Positions 22,840 through 34,210 of a stretch of 64,000 nucleotides of DNA are shown here, one piece after another. The position numbers and the translations under genes are program-made. The notes beneath the pieces were generated by a model that did no database searches, had not been told where the DNA came from, and saw nothing but the letters and a program-made list of their open reading frames with translations. The number at the start of each line of letters is the position of its first letter. Position 1 is the first letter of the stretch. Source of the stretch: Anisodus tanguticus (lineage: Eukaryota; Streptophyta; Magnoliopsida; Solanales; Solanaceae); the NCBI GenBank assembly GCA_034509755.1, contig CM067541.1:15426001-15490000 (forward strand), read 5' to 3'.

Positions 22840-25800
22840 TTACACTCTGGATTTAGCAATAACTAAACTGGAAGTTGATAATTGAAGATTAGGTGGTACT
22901 GGAGTCTCATCTGAATGGCCTGAAATGCAGAGATTGCCATGATCATCCTGCTTCCAATAAACCTCGACCATAAGGCCTCGAGGGTTCTCCGTAGAAATTG
23001 TGCCAGGGATCTCCACATACTTTGATCCTAAAGGTACCTGTATTGCATTGTAATGCAAATCAATAGAGTTTGATTTTCATCTTTCTTGTTTACTGGATTA
23101 GTGAAAACTTCCTGATAGTGGTAAAAATTGTCAGTGTATACGAGTTAAAGCCATAACATAAATATAATTCTCAAGTGGTGCACCTACTTGCAGAGTAGTT
23201 CCTGATGGTAAAATCAGTGTCTTGATAGTTTCCTCAGATGCAGCCACTTCTAGCTCTGCCTTCTTTGCAATGTTCAAGAACACTTCTTCTAGCGTTGTAA
23301 GACCGATTTGGATATTTAATATGCCAAACTCCGTTTTTCTGTTATCTAGCTCCGCGAAGAAATTCTGAACAAAATGTGCAAATAAAATCAGGAAACATAG
23401 TATTGAGTGATCAAAGTACATGCTATGTTTGTCTTGAGAAACCTCGTAGAGGTACTTACTTCGAGTAGCTTCTCCTTCTCATGAGGGATAACGAAAGTCA
23501 AGAAGGATTTATCTTCCTCTTTTGGTATGACACCTATATGCTGTAAAAAATTAATTCAGTCAAGAGCACTTGTTTATTTGTTGAATATAATCTTTAAAAG
23601 CTTCATTACTAGAAAGTACCTGTTTGAAGAATTCTTTGACAGCCTCGTGATGCTTGCTGTCTATTGTATTTGCCATGGCATTTACATCATTAGCAACTTT
23701 ACTGAAGCTAATTTTAGCAATAAATCCAGCTCCAAATCGAGACTTCAACAAGGTTGATGTTCCAACGCAACGAAGTCTACCCCTTGCCATAATTCCAATC
23801 CGATCTGATAAAATATCAGCTTCCTCCATAGAATGTGTCGTTAGAACAATAGAGCGCCCTTGCTTTGCAGCCTCAATTACACTCCAGATATGCCTCCTAG
23901 TTACAGGATCCATACCTGTTGTCTACAAGTTGCATGAATTTACTTCAGGATTGAAGGAACAAAACATCGATTATACTAGACTAAAGCTTTTAAAAACTGC
24001 ATACTGGTTCATCTAAAAAGAGAAGTTTCGGATCTCCAATCAATGCTATTCCTAAACTGAGGCGACGTTTCATTCCACCACTGTAGCTACCTGCTCTCAC
24101 TTTGGCAACATCATCAAGTTTCACATCAGCCAATAACTTTTTAGCTTCCTGCCATTCAAGTAAATTGAGAATTTTTTAGTGAGAAATCATATGCAATATC
24201 CACTTCTTCAATCAAAGAGGCAATGGAAAATTGTGGCAATCTATTTAGGATGCAGATATATATATGACTTATGAATATAAGCCAGTGAAGTCACAAATAT
24301 TTAGATATAGATAATTGTTTCGCATTCTTTTACCTTGACAAGGAGTAAGGCCGGCTTTAGATACTTACTGATCTTTTTGAAGTTGAGGATAAGCCTTTGA
24401 TGGTGGCGAAGAGTTCAAGGTGCTCTTGTCCAGATAATGCATCCCAAAGTGTATCGAACTGAAATATGGCCACACAAAGTCAATGAAAGAAAAATCAGGC
24501 CAAGAAGGAGCGTGAAACTTGTGAGCAGACTCTGATCAGCTACCTGTGAGCAGACTCCAATCAGCTTTCTTATATTGGAGATACCAGCCGAACTTCGAAC
24601 AGAGTTTCCATAGATTATTGCTGTCACAAATCAACATATTAAAAGTTATGCAATTCATTCTTAATTAAAAGAGAGCACATTCTAACTTGGAGCTTTTTAT
24701 AAGGAAAGCCCTTACCGTTTCCACGAGTGACTGGAGTTATACCAGTCAAGCAACTAATTACAGTTGTTTTTCCAGCTCCATTTGGTCCCAGGAGACAGAA
24801 CAATTGATCCTTCTCAAGATTTAACCACAGTCCCTGAATAAAAAGTGATCATCTCAAGATTTTAACCATAGACCCTGAATAAAGATGGCAACTAAAGCTT
24901 ATTAGGTTTCTTAATCTTCCTAGCAAAGGAGCATAGAGAAATTTACCTGGACAGCCTTATAAGGTTTCTTAATTTTGAATCTACAGTAGCAACAGAGAAG
25001 GCAACAAGAATGGCAACTAAAGTTTATTGTCCGAGAATACATCTTATAAAGGTCTTGTAGCTGCACAGCAACATTAGGATCAACATTGCCTTCCTTCGCT
25101 TGTTGTTTCACCCTATTTTCCTCTTCAAGAACATCTTCATCATCTTGAGTAAAACTGTCATTCGGAGGCGCAGAACCAGAACCACAACATGGGGAATTTT
25201 CTGAAGTTTAAAAGAAGATGAAACCTGGTTACTGAGGGATGTCAATAGAACTACTGAGGAAATAAGAGTAATAAGTCAAAAACTCAGTAGTACCTTTAAA
25301 CTTTTCTTCACCTCTTCCTGTCCAATATCCAGGTTTAAAAAAATAACAAAAGGGTTTTCTTACATCTGCTGAGTTCGGTATGATATTGTCAAGGTAGATA
25401 GCTAAAACAAGCCACAGGAAGAATGTTGCGATGAGCCATCGATAGTAATGGAGCTAGCAAAATAGTTCAGGATATGGTCAAACAACTTGATTTTAGAAAG
25501 GAGGTAATTTCTTCTCGGATACAGGGAGAATTAGATTTCAAAAAAGACCAAAAATTGAAAGACAAGATTCTTTTCCTAAAAACCAAAAAGAGAAATTAAA
25601 ATTAATACTCTACCATACAATTGAATAGCAGTATGAATCATCAATGTCACAAAGCGATAGCCTATTCCAGCTGATTCCTCCATTGTCTGCTGCAAACAAT
25701 AACAGATTCAAACCTCCTGAAAAGGGATTAGGCGGAAAGAAGGACCAAATTGTTCTTCTATAGCTGGTTTTATGGTTTGTGTCACTATAGAGAGCCCCTG

Positions 25801-28338
25801 AAAATGTCTGCAAGAGAATAAAACAAATGTGTTACAAGATACATTTACGAGTTCAAAAGTTTAAATCTGTGAATTGACTTGCCTGAGTCCCACAACCAAT
25901 TACAAATATGGCAAAGCTAGCCGATGTGGTCGAAGCGGACTTGCGAATAAAGTTTGATATTAAAAAGGCAAAACCAACCTACCACATTAAGATCCAAAAG
26001 CTTTCAGTCATGACATAATGTAACTGTGCTAAACTAGTCATATACGATAGCTTTGTCAGTTGAAGGAACTCACCATGTTTAATTGGAAAAGAAAGAACAA
26101 AAGTAGAACAATCAAAAAGCTGTTTTTCAAGAAAAGGTGAAGCTGAAACATCATTCCAAAAAGAACTATGAGGAGTGATGAAAGGAATGTCATAATTCCC
26201 TCCCATATAAGCCACGAGCACCAATAAGCAGAGTCAAAAAGTCCCATCACAGTCATTGCCTGTATATCAAATTGGAATTCAGAAAAAAGTTGAATATAAA
26301 ATCCAAGATTCTCACAAATACCGGTTAATTACCTGGCGAAGTTTGAGTTCCTTCTCGAGAACCATCGAGCTAATCTGGAACACGAAACCGAACATAGAGA
26401 TAGCGTAGAAGAAGATTGGACTGAAAATAGCAACAAAGCAAATTTTTGAAATGAGTCTCCAGCTTCAGGGTCTTCTATCACAGGATGCGCAAATTCCTTG
26501 AGACCAACATTCCAGCTGAACTTTGAGTCTGTGAAAGAAGGATGCAATCTTAAAGATACAATGTTTTATTTTGATAAAAGTGTTTTCGGAATTTATTAAT
26601 GATCATTGTAAAGGGAAACTTCTATTGTATACTACCGCCGAGCAAGGACCTTGCAATTTCTCGAGATGCAGCAAGTTGAAGGGGAAGTTGGAATTTGAAA
26701 GTTGGATCTTCAGGTACCCTTGGAACTTGAATGTATGTAGAAGTATTTGTTACGACACCATAACTTATAACCGTGGCATTTCGCTCCACGAAATGTAAAG
26801 CTCCAGGGGTACGCATTGGATCACTGATAAGCCAATTGTTCAGATCATCTTTTGTACTAAATGACTTGACCTGAAAAATAAAAACATTAGGGGCTGAAGT
26901 GTACTAGATGAACAACTTGAATATCCAAGAGCTACCAACTCTAATAGATTGTCTTGATGAAGTACACCAGAAAAGCAAAGGAGGAAGACATTAGTACTTT
27001 AATATGTGAGTGTTCTATGCTTTGCTCTCAAAGCATCTCATTTTCCTCTCTTTACAAGTAACGTATAGAAGCGGGATTCTAATCCTGCAACAATACCTTA
27101 AAACTGCCATACTAAAATTTCTGAAGTTACGAATTTCTACATTTTAACAATTTGATATATCAAATTTAGAGGGAAAGCCTGCCGAAAATGAGAGTCCGGC
27201 TTTTATAAGAGGGAAAGATGACATCGTCATGCAGTAGCACAATGTTCATCTAACTAGAAATTTCACAAGGAAGAAGGATCATAGCATAGGGTCGGCATAG
27301 ATATTTTTTCGACTAAAATAGTTTAATGAGAAAGCATTTGTTCACCTTCATAATTGCAATAAAATTTCTTTTATTAACTGATATTAGTTTGGTCTCCGGT
27401 TTACCCTGATGAGATGGAAGACATAATTAAAGGTAGACAACAGTCAGTAAAAGAAAGGGAATAACACAATGGTTGAATTTATTCTTCAACGACCTCTATC
27501 ACGGGTGTGAAAACAGCCTCATTTCAGAAATTCAATGGGAAGGTTGACTACATACGTGACCAATCTCTCTTACACTCCCCCCCCCCCCCCCCCCAACACA
27601 CACACAGTCTAGCCGGAACACTTGATATATTGTGTAAATAAATCAAATTTGACTGTAAACAGTTGGTCATTTTGACCAGAAAATCAAGCTATTGGATATT
27701 TGGATGGGTAAAATGATCATTGGTGTAAAACCAAGCGAATACATCCTTCAAAAGTAAAATGGTAAATGGAATACCTCAACACACTGAGGCTGATGTAGCA
27801 TGTAACATATGGGTTCAAATGAACCCAATAGCTTTTTCTCATATTGAAATCCATTAAATATCTATAAATAACTAGTTATTATTGTATATTAACTTAAGGT
27901 CATCGTAGCAACCCATAAACTTCAAATACTAGATCATCCTCTGTCAACAAAGATAGTAAAAATTTATACCTTTGTAAGAGGAATAGGTCGACCTGGATTA
28001 TTAGCCAGAATTCCAGAAACAATGGATTCAATTCTTTGATTGCCACTTCCACTCCACACAAAGTCATAACACGGACGTTTAATAAAGAACTTATGCTCAC
28101 ATGGTGGTATTGAAGGATTTATGAGAGCCTGAGGATCATTCACTGCCCCTATAGCGGAAGGATGTTTAGACCGAAAATCCATAGCCTTTTGGATTCCAAA
28201 TAAGAGGCCTAAGAAGAACAACGAAGAGAATAACTGAAGAAATGTAGCTCTTTTGCTTCTCATTGATAACAACAAGTTCTTCTTAAGTAAAGCTATTGTT
28301 TGTTGCCAAAACAGAGAAGTTCCTCTTTGCAACTCCAT
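22840..28338 (-). CDS. ABCA2: ABCA2-like half-size ABC transporter, one frameshift in exon 3
   Basis: Sixteen minus-strand exons: 28338-27970, 26870-26636, 26528-26333, 26259-26074, 25978-25883, 25807-25619, 25453-25294, 25200-24947, 24833-24716, 24620-24544, 24458-24369, 24148-24005, 23922-23620, 23540-23460, 23364-23188, 23037-22840. One membrane domain (first segment FLQLFSSLFFLGLLFGI, later TM segments in exons 3-7) is followed by one nucleotide-binding domain. That domain has Walker A GPNGAGKTT, signature SYSGGMKRRLS, Walker B LLFLDEP and switch THSMEEAD. The conserved tail is LGLTTLEEVF... then VEVYWKQDDHGNLCISGHSDE. This is the layout of plant ABCA (ATH) half-transporters, which move lipids across endomembranes. 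The exons sum to 2873 nt, one short of 958 codons. The missing base is near 26453-26457 and truncates the frame after about 268 codons, before the ABC domain. Intron 5 uses a GC donor. The start was chosen at MELQRGTSLFWQQT, the usual family start. Confidence 0.9.
27577..27610 (+). repeat. Poly-C run and CA repeat in ABCA intron 1
   Basis: 18 consecutive C residues followed by AACACACACACA. Very prone to slippage; G-rich on the sense strand of the gene. Confidence 0.9.
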
Positions 28339-30161
28339 AGCTATTTTACAAGTGTTTTTTGCAACTCTATACACTAGTGAATTTGAGAATTAAGTGTTGT
28401 TTTGGATGATTTTGGGTTAAAATATGGAAAAGTTGATGGACATGGTGAAGCTAACAAAGGCAATGGGGATTGTTTTATTCTTTCTTTCTCCGGTGAAACC
28501 AACATCCTTTTTTGCATAACCGTTAAAGTACTTGCGCCATTGGAAAGACTATTCTACCCTTAAGAAAGTAGTTTGCTCTTCTCCAGTAAAATTAACAAGA
28601 GAAAATGATACTACTCACACTTCACATTTCTTGATAGTTAATTTAATTTATGTTTGAAGTTAAATTAGATTAGATCAATTTAATATGAATTAAATTAATT
28701 TAATAGTTTAAAATTAAAATTTAGATATTAAAAATGATATGTACTATATATATATAATTCCTCTTATGTCAATATAATAAAAATAATATTTTAAAATATT
28801 AATCAAAATTTCTAAAGTAAAACTCAAAATTGTATTAATGCCACATAGATCGAAAGAGAAAGAGTACTCCATGACACTTCACATAGTTGCTATATTCAAG
28901 GTTGTTTGTCAACTTGTCATTAGTGGAAATAATCATTGACGGACAAAGGAAAAAAATCCAAAAAGTGAGGTCATAGGTAGAACGCTTCGTTGACGTTGAC
29001 TTGGAAGACCATTTAAGTACCGAAAAAAAGAGAGTGCATTTATCGTAATCAATTCGTATTTTTCTTGTATCGAAATCAATTTATTTTGAAATATACTTTT
29101 ATCAAAAGTGTTTTAAAAAATACAAGTTTATATCTGATTAAATAATTTAAAAAGTGCTTTTGTTAGTAGTTTGTGTTTGGATGATATTTTCAAAAAATAT
29201 TTTTAAGTGTCAAATTACAAAATCACTTATTTTTGAGAATATACCTTTTCAGTTGTAAAACAACTTTTGCTAATATTAAGAAACACTTATTTTTTTACCA
29301 AAAATTTCACCTAACGTCTTCATTTTCTAAAAAATAGTGTTTTTCTTAATCTGAAAGTAAATAAATTTAATTTTAAAACTTAACCAAACAGGCTATTAAT
29401 CTCAGGGAAGCAAATTGTAATTGATGGTGAGTTTTTGTTAGTTTCCATGAAATAGAGTGTTTATTTGTGATACTGAGTGACCCAATGTTCTTAAAATTTC
29501 CACGGGGGATTGACACGTTTACCTAATTTTGGACTGGAACTTTTGTTTCTTCTGCTTTTGGAAAAGTTAAACTAGAATTTTAAGAAACATTAATTGCATC
29601 ATTGAATTATACATAAATTTGGTGGAAGAAAAAGAAAATGTACATAAATGTCACTATCCCTTGGTTATAGTTACAGGAAATCCACCGTAATACAATCCTC
29701 GTCCTTAGTAGTTATTCCCCGGATCGGAAAAAAGGGGGAGAAAAGGAAAATGAAGCGAAAGTGCAAGAAGAAGAATTGCTCTTTTTATGAGACTGTATTT
29801 ATTTGAAACGACAATTATAACAAAATTTCTTTTGCTCCTGTTGGAAAATTGTTATTGGGTCAGGTCCACCTATAAGGGGTGTTAAATAGCTCGTTAATTC
29901 ATTAGCTAGTCCTCTTTCTAAACTCTATGATTAGCCTATAAATACACCATTATGGGTGTAGAAAAAAAAGATAATTTTTAGGATATCAACTCAGCTTAGT
30001 TAGCCACTTCACTGCAATTAACTTTTGCATGATCTCATAAAACTACAATAGATAAACTTAAATTCTTCAAAAATAATTACTACTATATTGTATCAAAACA
30101 AATTCATGATTTGTCTAGCAATAGTGATGTAGGGAAATAGTAATTCATATTTTCACCTAAA
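28339..30161. other. Upstream region of the ABCA gene
   Basis: This is the promoter side of the minus-strand ABCA gene and the downstream side of the phytocyanin pseudogene. From 28901 to about 29845 it is duplicated at 44418-46848 in the same orientation. No ORF of interest and no clear TATA box that I can assign. Confidence 0.55.
28901..29845 (+). repeat. Segmental duplication, copy 1
   Basis: Shares with 44418-46848, in the same order, CAACTTGTCATTAGTGG, GTTGACGTTGACTT, AAGTGCTTTTGTTA, GCAAATTGTAATTGATGGT, CTTTTGTTTCTTCTGCTTTT and TTGAATTATACATAAATTT. Copy 1 lacks the hAT insertions of copy 2 and preserves an empty site near 29061-29078. Confidence 0.9.
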
Positions 30162-30871
30162 TTAACAAGCAACGAAATACAGTGAAAATGCGAGTATCAC
30201 CAATAACAAACAATAGCTTGGGTAGTGCAAACTTGATCCATTAGAGGCTGAATCTGACGGGCTATAAGGGCTCAACTGGTTATTTGTAGACGGCGGCTTG
30301 GTCGGAGATGCTGCTGGAGCCGCAGAATGAACGGTGATTTCCAGCTTTTGACCAGCCTTACAATGGCCTGGAATGCTGCAAATAAAATACAAGTGGCCTT
30401 CAGAATTAAGAGGGAACCTTTCTTTGCCAATGCTTGGGGTACCAAATGGGTAGCCATTGCATGCTTCGAAATCCTCTTTTGTCACTCGTACTACATTATC
30501 CGACTTTGGATAGAATTCAAACACCGCATACACAAAAAAATAGAGAGTATTATTAGTGAAATTTGTGGTTTGAATTGGTTCAAGTTTCAAGTGCTAAATA
30601 TGAGCAAACTAGATTATTTACATATTGCTCTGAGTCTCCTCCCAAATTTAAAAGGAAGACTTATGAAAGTCAAAACTTGGACTAAAACAGAAAAACTATA
30701 ATTGAAGTGTATTATGATATTAGTATTACTTAAAAACAGGCTTGAAGGCTGAAGCCATTGCACACCATAAGATTTAATTCTAAGGTCAAGGCTCCGGTTA
30801 GGAACTGAGGACTAATAAGTATTTTCATTAATTGAGGACACTCTCTCTCTCAAAATACACATAAAAAAAAA

Positions 30872-30935
30872 AGTCAGTCCGGTGCACTAAATTCTCGCTA
30901 TGCGCGAGATACGGAAAAAGGCCGGACCACAAGGT
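30872..30935 (-). mobile_element. Au-SINE 3' fragment
   Basis: Reverse complement of the SINE 3' end (GTGCACTAAATTCTCGC, then GGCCGGACCACAAGG). It lies in the intron of the phytocyanin pseudogene. Confidence 0.75.
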
Positions 30936-31048
30936 TCTCTAAAAATACACATATATAATAGAAAACAAAACACATTACTTTAGATGATAGATACTGAAAT
31001 TGAAGAAATCTCGACATATTGGTTATTATAAAGTACCTCGTGGTGGAG

Positions 31049-31313
31049 TACTCCCTTTATCCCAATTTATACGAGTGTTCGATCAATTTTGAAAGTCAAA
31101 CAATTCTGTCTTTGACTCAATTTCAAACATAGATTTTTCGAGTATTTTTTTTAAAAAAATTGTATATATATTTGAAAACTACATAAAAGTATTATAAGTT
31201 TACATAATTAATATTTGATAATATATAAAAAGAGTTGAAAAAAATCGTAATAAGAAAAATTATTTGACTCTCCAAACTGATCAACCATCATACAAATTGA
31301 GACGGACGGAATA
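31049..31313. mobile_element. Stowaway-like MITE
   Basis: TA target duplication at both ends. Terminal inverted repeats CTCCCTTTATCCCAATTTAT and (right end) ACAAATTGAGACGGACGGAA. Length about 265 bp. Confidence 0.85.
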
Positions 31314-31873
31314 CTTTTTTTTTGGTGAAGGAAATACTATCCCCATAGAACAATATTTATTCACGTGCAAATGAACTATAAGTTTTTTACTATTTTAGAC
31401 GTTCTTCATCAAGCCATTGGTTTCCGGTTTTCTAGAATTTTTAAGGAACGTCTCCTCCATTAAGACAAATATACATATACTGCTCAAATTTTAAACATGG
31501 AATACACTAGCAAATGTGGATTGATTTTGTAAGTGTGCATTACAATACACCCACTATTGTGTATAACTGTTAATACATAAATAAGTAGATATATTTAGAA
31601 TATTTTAATTATAGGTGTGCTCATATCCACCGCAAGTAATAAATACATAATTATTTTTCAGTTGAATAATTTTGTGCACTAAGACTTAATCAGATAGAAG
31701 AATAAGAAATGAAAATATAAGAGAATAATATTTTACAAAGAACATCGCCAATTTGAAAAATGCTTAAATGCTGATCATTTCTTGTAATCAAATTGCTTAG
31801 TGCTTGTCCAACCAGCAGACTCACCAACCACATATGTTTTTGCCATTGTTAAGACAAACAACATGAACATCAT

Positions 31874-33139
31874 TAACAAGAAAGAAACAAACTTTCTTAG
31901 CTATTATTATATAGGGAGAATAACTACTTTGGTATTAAAAGGAATAGAAGAAAGAAGACAAGAACAACTTGTGATGAAGACCATTAATATAAATCGAAAC
32001 CTAGTCAAAGAAAAAGAAAAGAGAAGATAACGTAAGTATACATTGTTAAAAATGTCATTACAAGACATTAGCACAACATTCAGTGTATCAGTAGTAGCCA
32101 ATTAAATCATAACTTTAATGGGCAAACCCTCCAAAAATGAAACCTCCCATTTTCCCCCAAAAAACTCGCATGCCAGAATCCTAACCATAATTGTCGCAAT
32201 AGATTCTAGCTGGATCCAAATAACCCCATATTATTACTTAAAAAATATTATCCTATTTTCGTACCCTACTACGTCAAAGGAATACCGTTATATTTTCTCG
32301 CTAAAAAGATATCCTCCTCCATGAAGACAGAGAAACTATTTACCATCCATTTAATTAGAAAAAAATGTCCGAGAATCTCGCTTTCCTTTAATCTAGTATA
32401 AACTATAAAGTATGTATAATTAGTAATACTATTGAGTATTATGAATAAATTAGGTATGTGCACCATAAGTATTTTGTATATTCTGAACAAATATATATAT
32501 ATATATATATGTATGGTATAATAAAAGGATCTTAGGGATATATGTGATGATTATACAATACAAACTATATATTCTGATAAATATAAAATACACATATTTT
32601 TGTAAGAAAATATAAACAAATTATGAGGTATATATACATTGTATATCATGTATAATTAGTAATGTTGTATAATCTTAAGGATATACCTTGAAATATATGT
32701 GGTATATATAGGTTTAAAGAAAAGTGAGTCGTATCTGATTTAAAAAATTCATTGACGAGTCTGATTTCGAATGATAGAAATAAGAAATAAACAAATAAAA
32801 TAAATAAGTGAGCTAAGATTAGAACAAATAATGAAAATGATGGACAAGTGATTCTTGTTGTATATCGCCTTGAGAGATGATAAAGTTTAGATTACAAGTT
32901 GAGTGAGGGGATCCAGAATATGTTCCTTCCTCCCTAAGCCTTACATATATAAGCAAAAATGAGACTATTCTACCCTTAAAAGTCCTGATGACGAGACTAT
33001 GTTGATATTAATGTGCTCACACGCGTTGTGACGCTCTGACCAAGTAGAATTGATGTGACAGAATTTGGTGGGAGTGAGAGACAGTTGTAGAGTGCTCCCG
33101 AGTCGTCTAAGTTTCCAGATGTGCAAATCACTCCAAAGG
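31874..33139. other. Anonymous AT-rich intergenic DNA
   Basis: No gene recognised. Contains a short (TA)n tract (about 32490-32511) and several TATATGT-rich stretches. Confidence 0.5.
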
Positions 33140-33653
33140 CATTCTTCTAGGGGTGGGCGTATATCGGTTCGGTTCGGTTTTGTATCCGAAATATATGAAC
33201 CGAAAAAAATCATTTTTTTAAAAAAAAAACACGAATACAACTTTTTTTTTAAAAAAAAACGATATGTTCAGTTTATATCGGTTTTTTCAAGTGGACCGGG
33301 TCGGGTCGATGAATTTTTTATTTTAGAAAAAAAAATTGAATTTCCAAAACTGAAATTGGCATTCACCCCTACATTACCACGAAATTTCGACGTTGAAATG
33401 TATTGTATATCATGAGATCTTGACTAAAGAAAAAGAAAATTAGAAATCGATTTGGGGAAAAACACAAATTGATTGGGAAAACGGACGTTTTTCTAAAAAT
33501 TGGCTGCGCCAAACTTGCTTTCGGCAATTTGACCGGCATCGTCTCAAAAAAATACCTAAAATAAAAAAAATCGGGTAAAACGGACATCCGAGCGCAGAGT
33601 TATGACCATTTAAAGTTTCACCAATTTACGACTACTTTCTCTCCCTACATTTT

Positions 33654-34042
33654 TGTTAAACAAAGGTAATATACATGTGATATACACTGAATATACAGGA
33701 GTATATATCACGAGGTATACAAAGTAGTGGGCAGCCCAGCAAAGCAGTGGGCAGTGGCCCAAATCACTGAGGCCCATCACGGCTTTGGGCAGCAAAGCAG
33801 TGGGAAAATTTTGTATATTAAGAAAGTATATTTTGTGTATATTGTAGTGTATTTGTTACCTAGATTAGGATATGCACTTACCATAATTAGGATATACACT
33901 TACCATAATTATATAGTTAGAATTATGGTAGAATAAGATTTTAGAAATAGAATAGGAATAGGATTCTCCTATTATGGAAATATGTAACTTGTATATATAG
34001 CCTTTCAATTAATGAAAATAATCAAGGGGATTATTTCTTTCA
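33654..34042 (+). repeat. 5' LTR of copia-2
   Basis: 389 bp. Contains a TTAGGATATACACTTACCAT-like word twice in tandem (near 33864-33908; the first copy has one changed base), and several GGGCAGTGGGC-type words. Confidence 0.93.
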
Positions 34043-34210
34043 TGGTATCAAGAGACTAGGTCTAAACAAAAGTTTTTCTCTCAACTTTTGTCCTCTCTTT
34101 GATTTCGGCCGAGACACCCCCCCACCCCCTCAGGTTTCTCTTTCAAAATTCGTCTTTCGCTCTAAAAAAACACCTCTCTTAAATTTCCCTTCCTTCTTTG
34201 TTCTTTCAAT

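Larger units (their letters stand above)
30162..31873 (-). pseudogene. Phytocyanin (uclacyanin/plastocyanin-like) pseudogene
   Basis: Exon 1 (31873-31737) encodes a short hydrophobic signal peptide MMFMLFVLTMAKT followed by YVVGESAGWTSTKQFDY, typical of mature phytocyanins. Exon 2 (about 30524-30162) encodes FEFYPKSDNVVRVTKEDFEACN and YFICSIPGHCKAGQKLEI, with the Cys, His and Gln copper ligands of the C-terminal loop. A Pro/Ser-rich linker and a hydrophobic tail SYCLLLVILAFSLYF follow, suggesting a GPI signal. Functional members are cell-surface blue-copper-like proteins. Lesions: TGG to TGA at about 31775-31777; an extra T near 31765; and the exon 2 acceptor reads GCG where AG is expected. 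The first His ligand is an Asp here. The roughly 1.2-kb intron holds a SINE fragment and a MITE. Confidence 0.85.
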
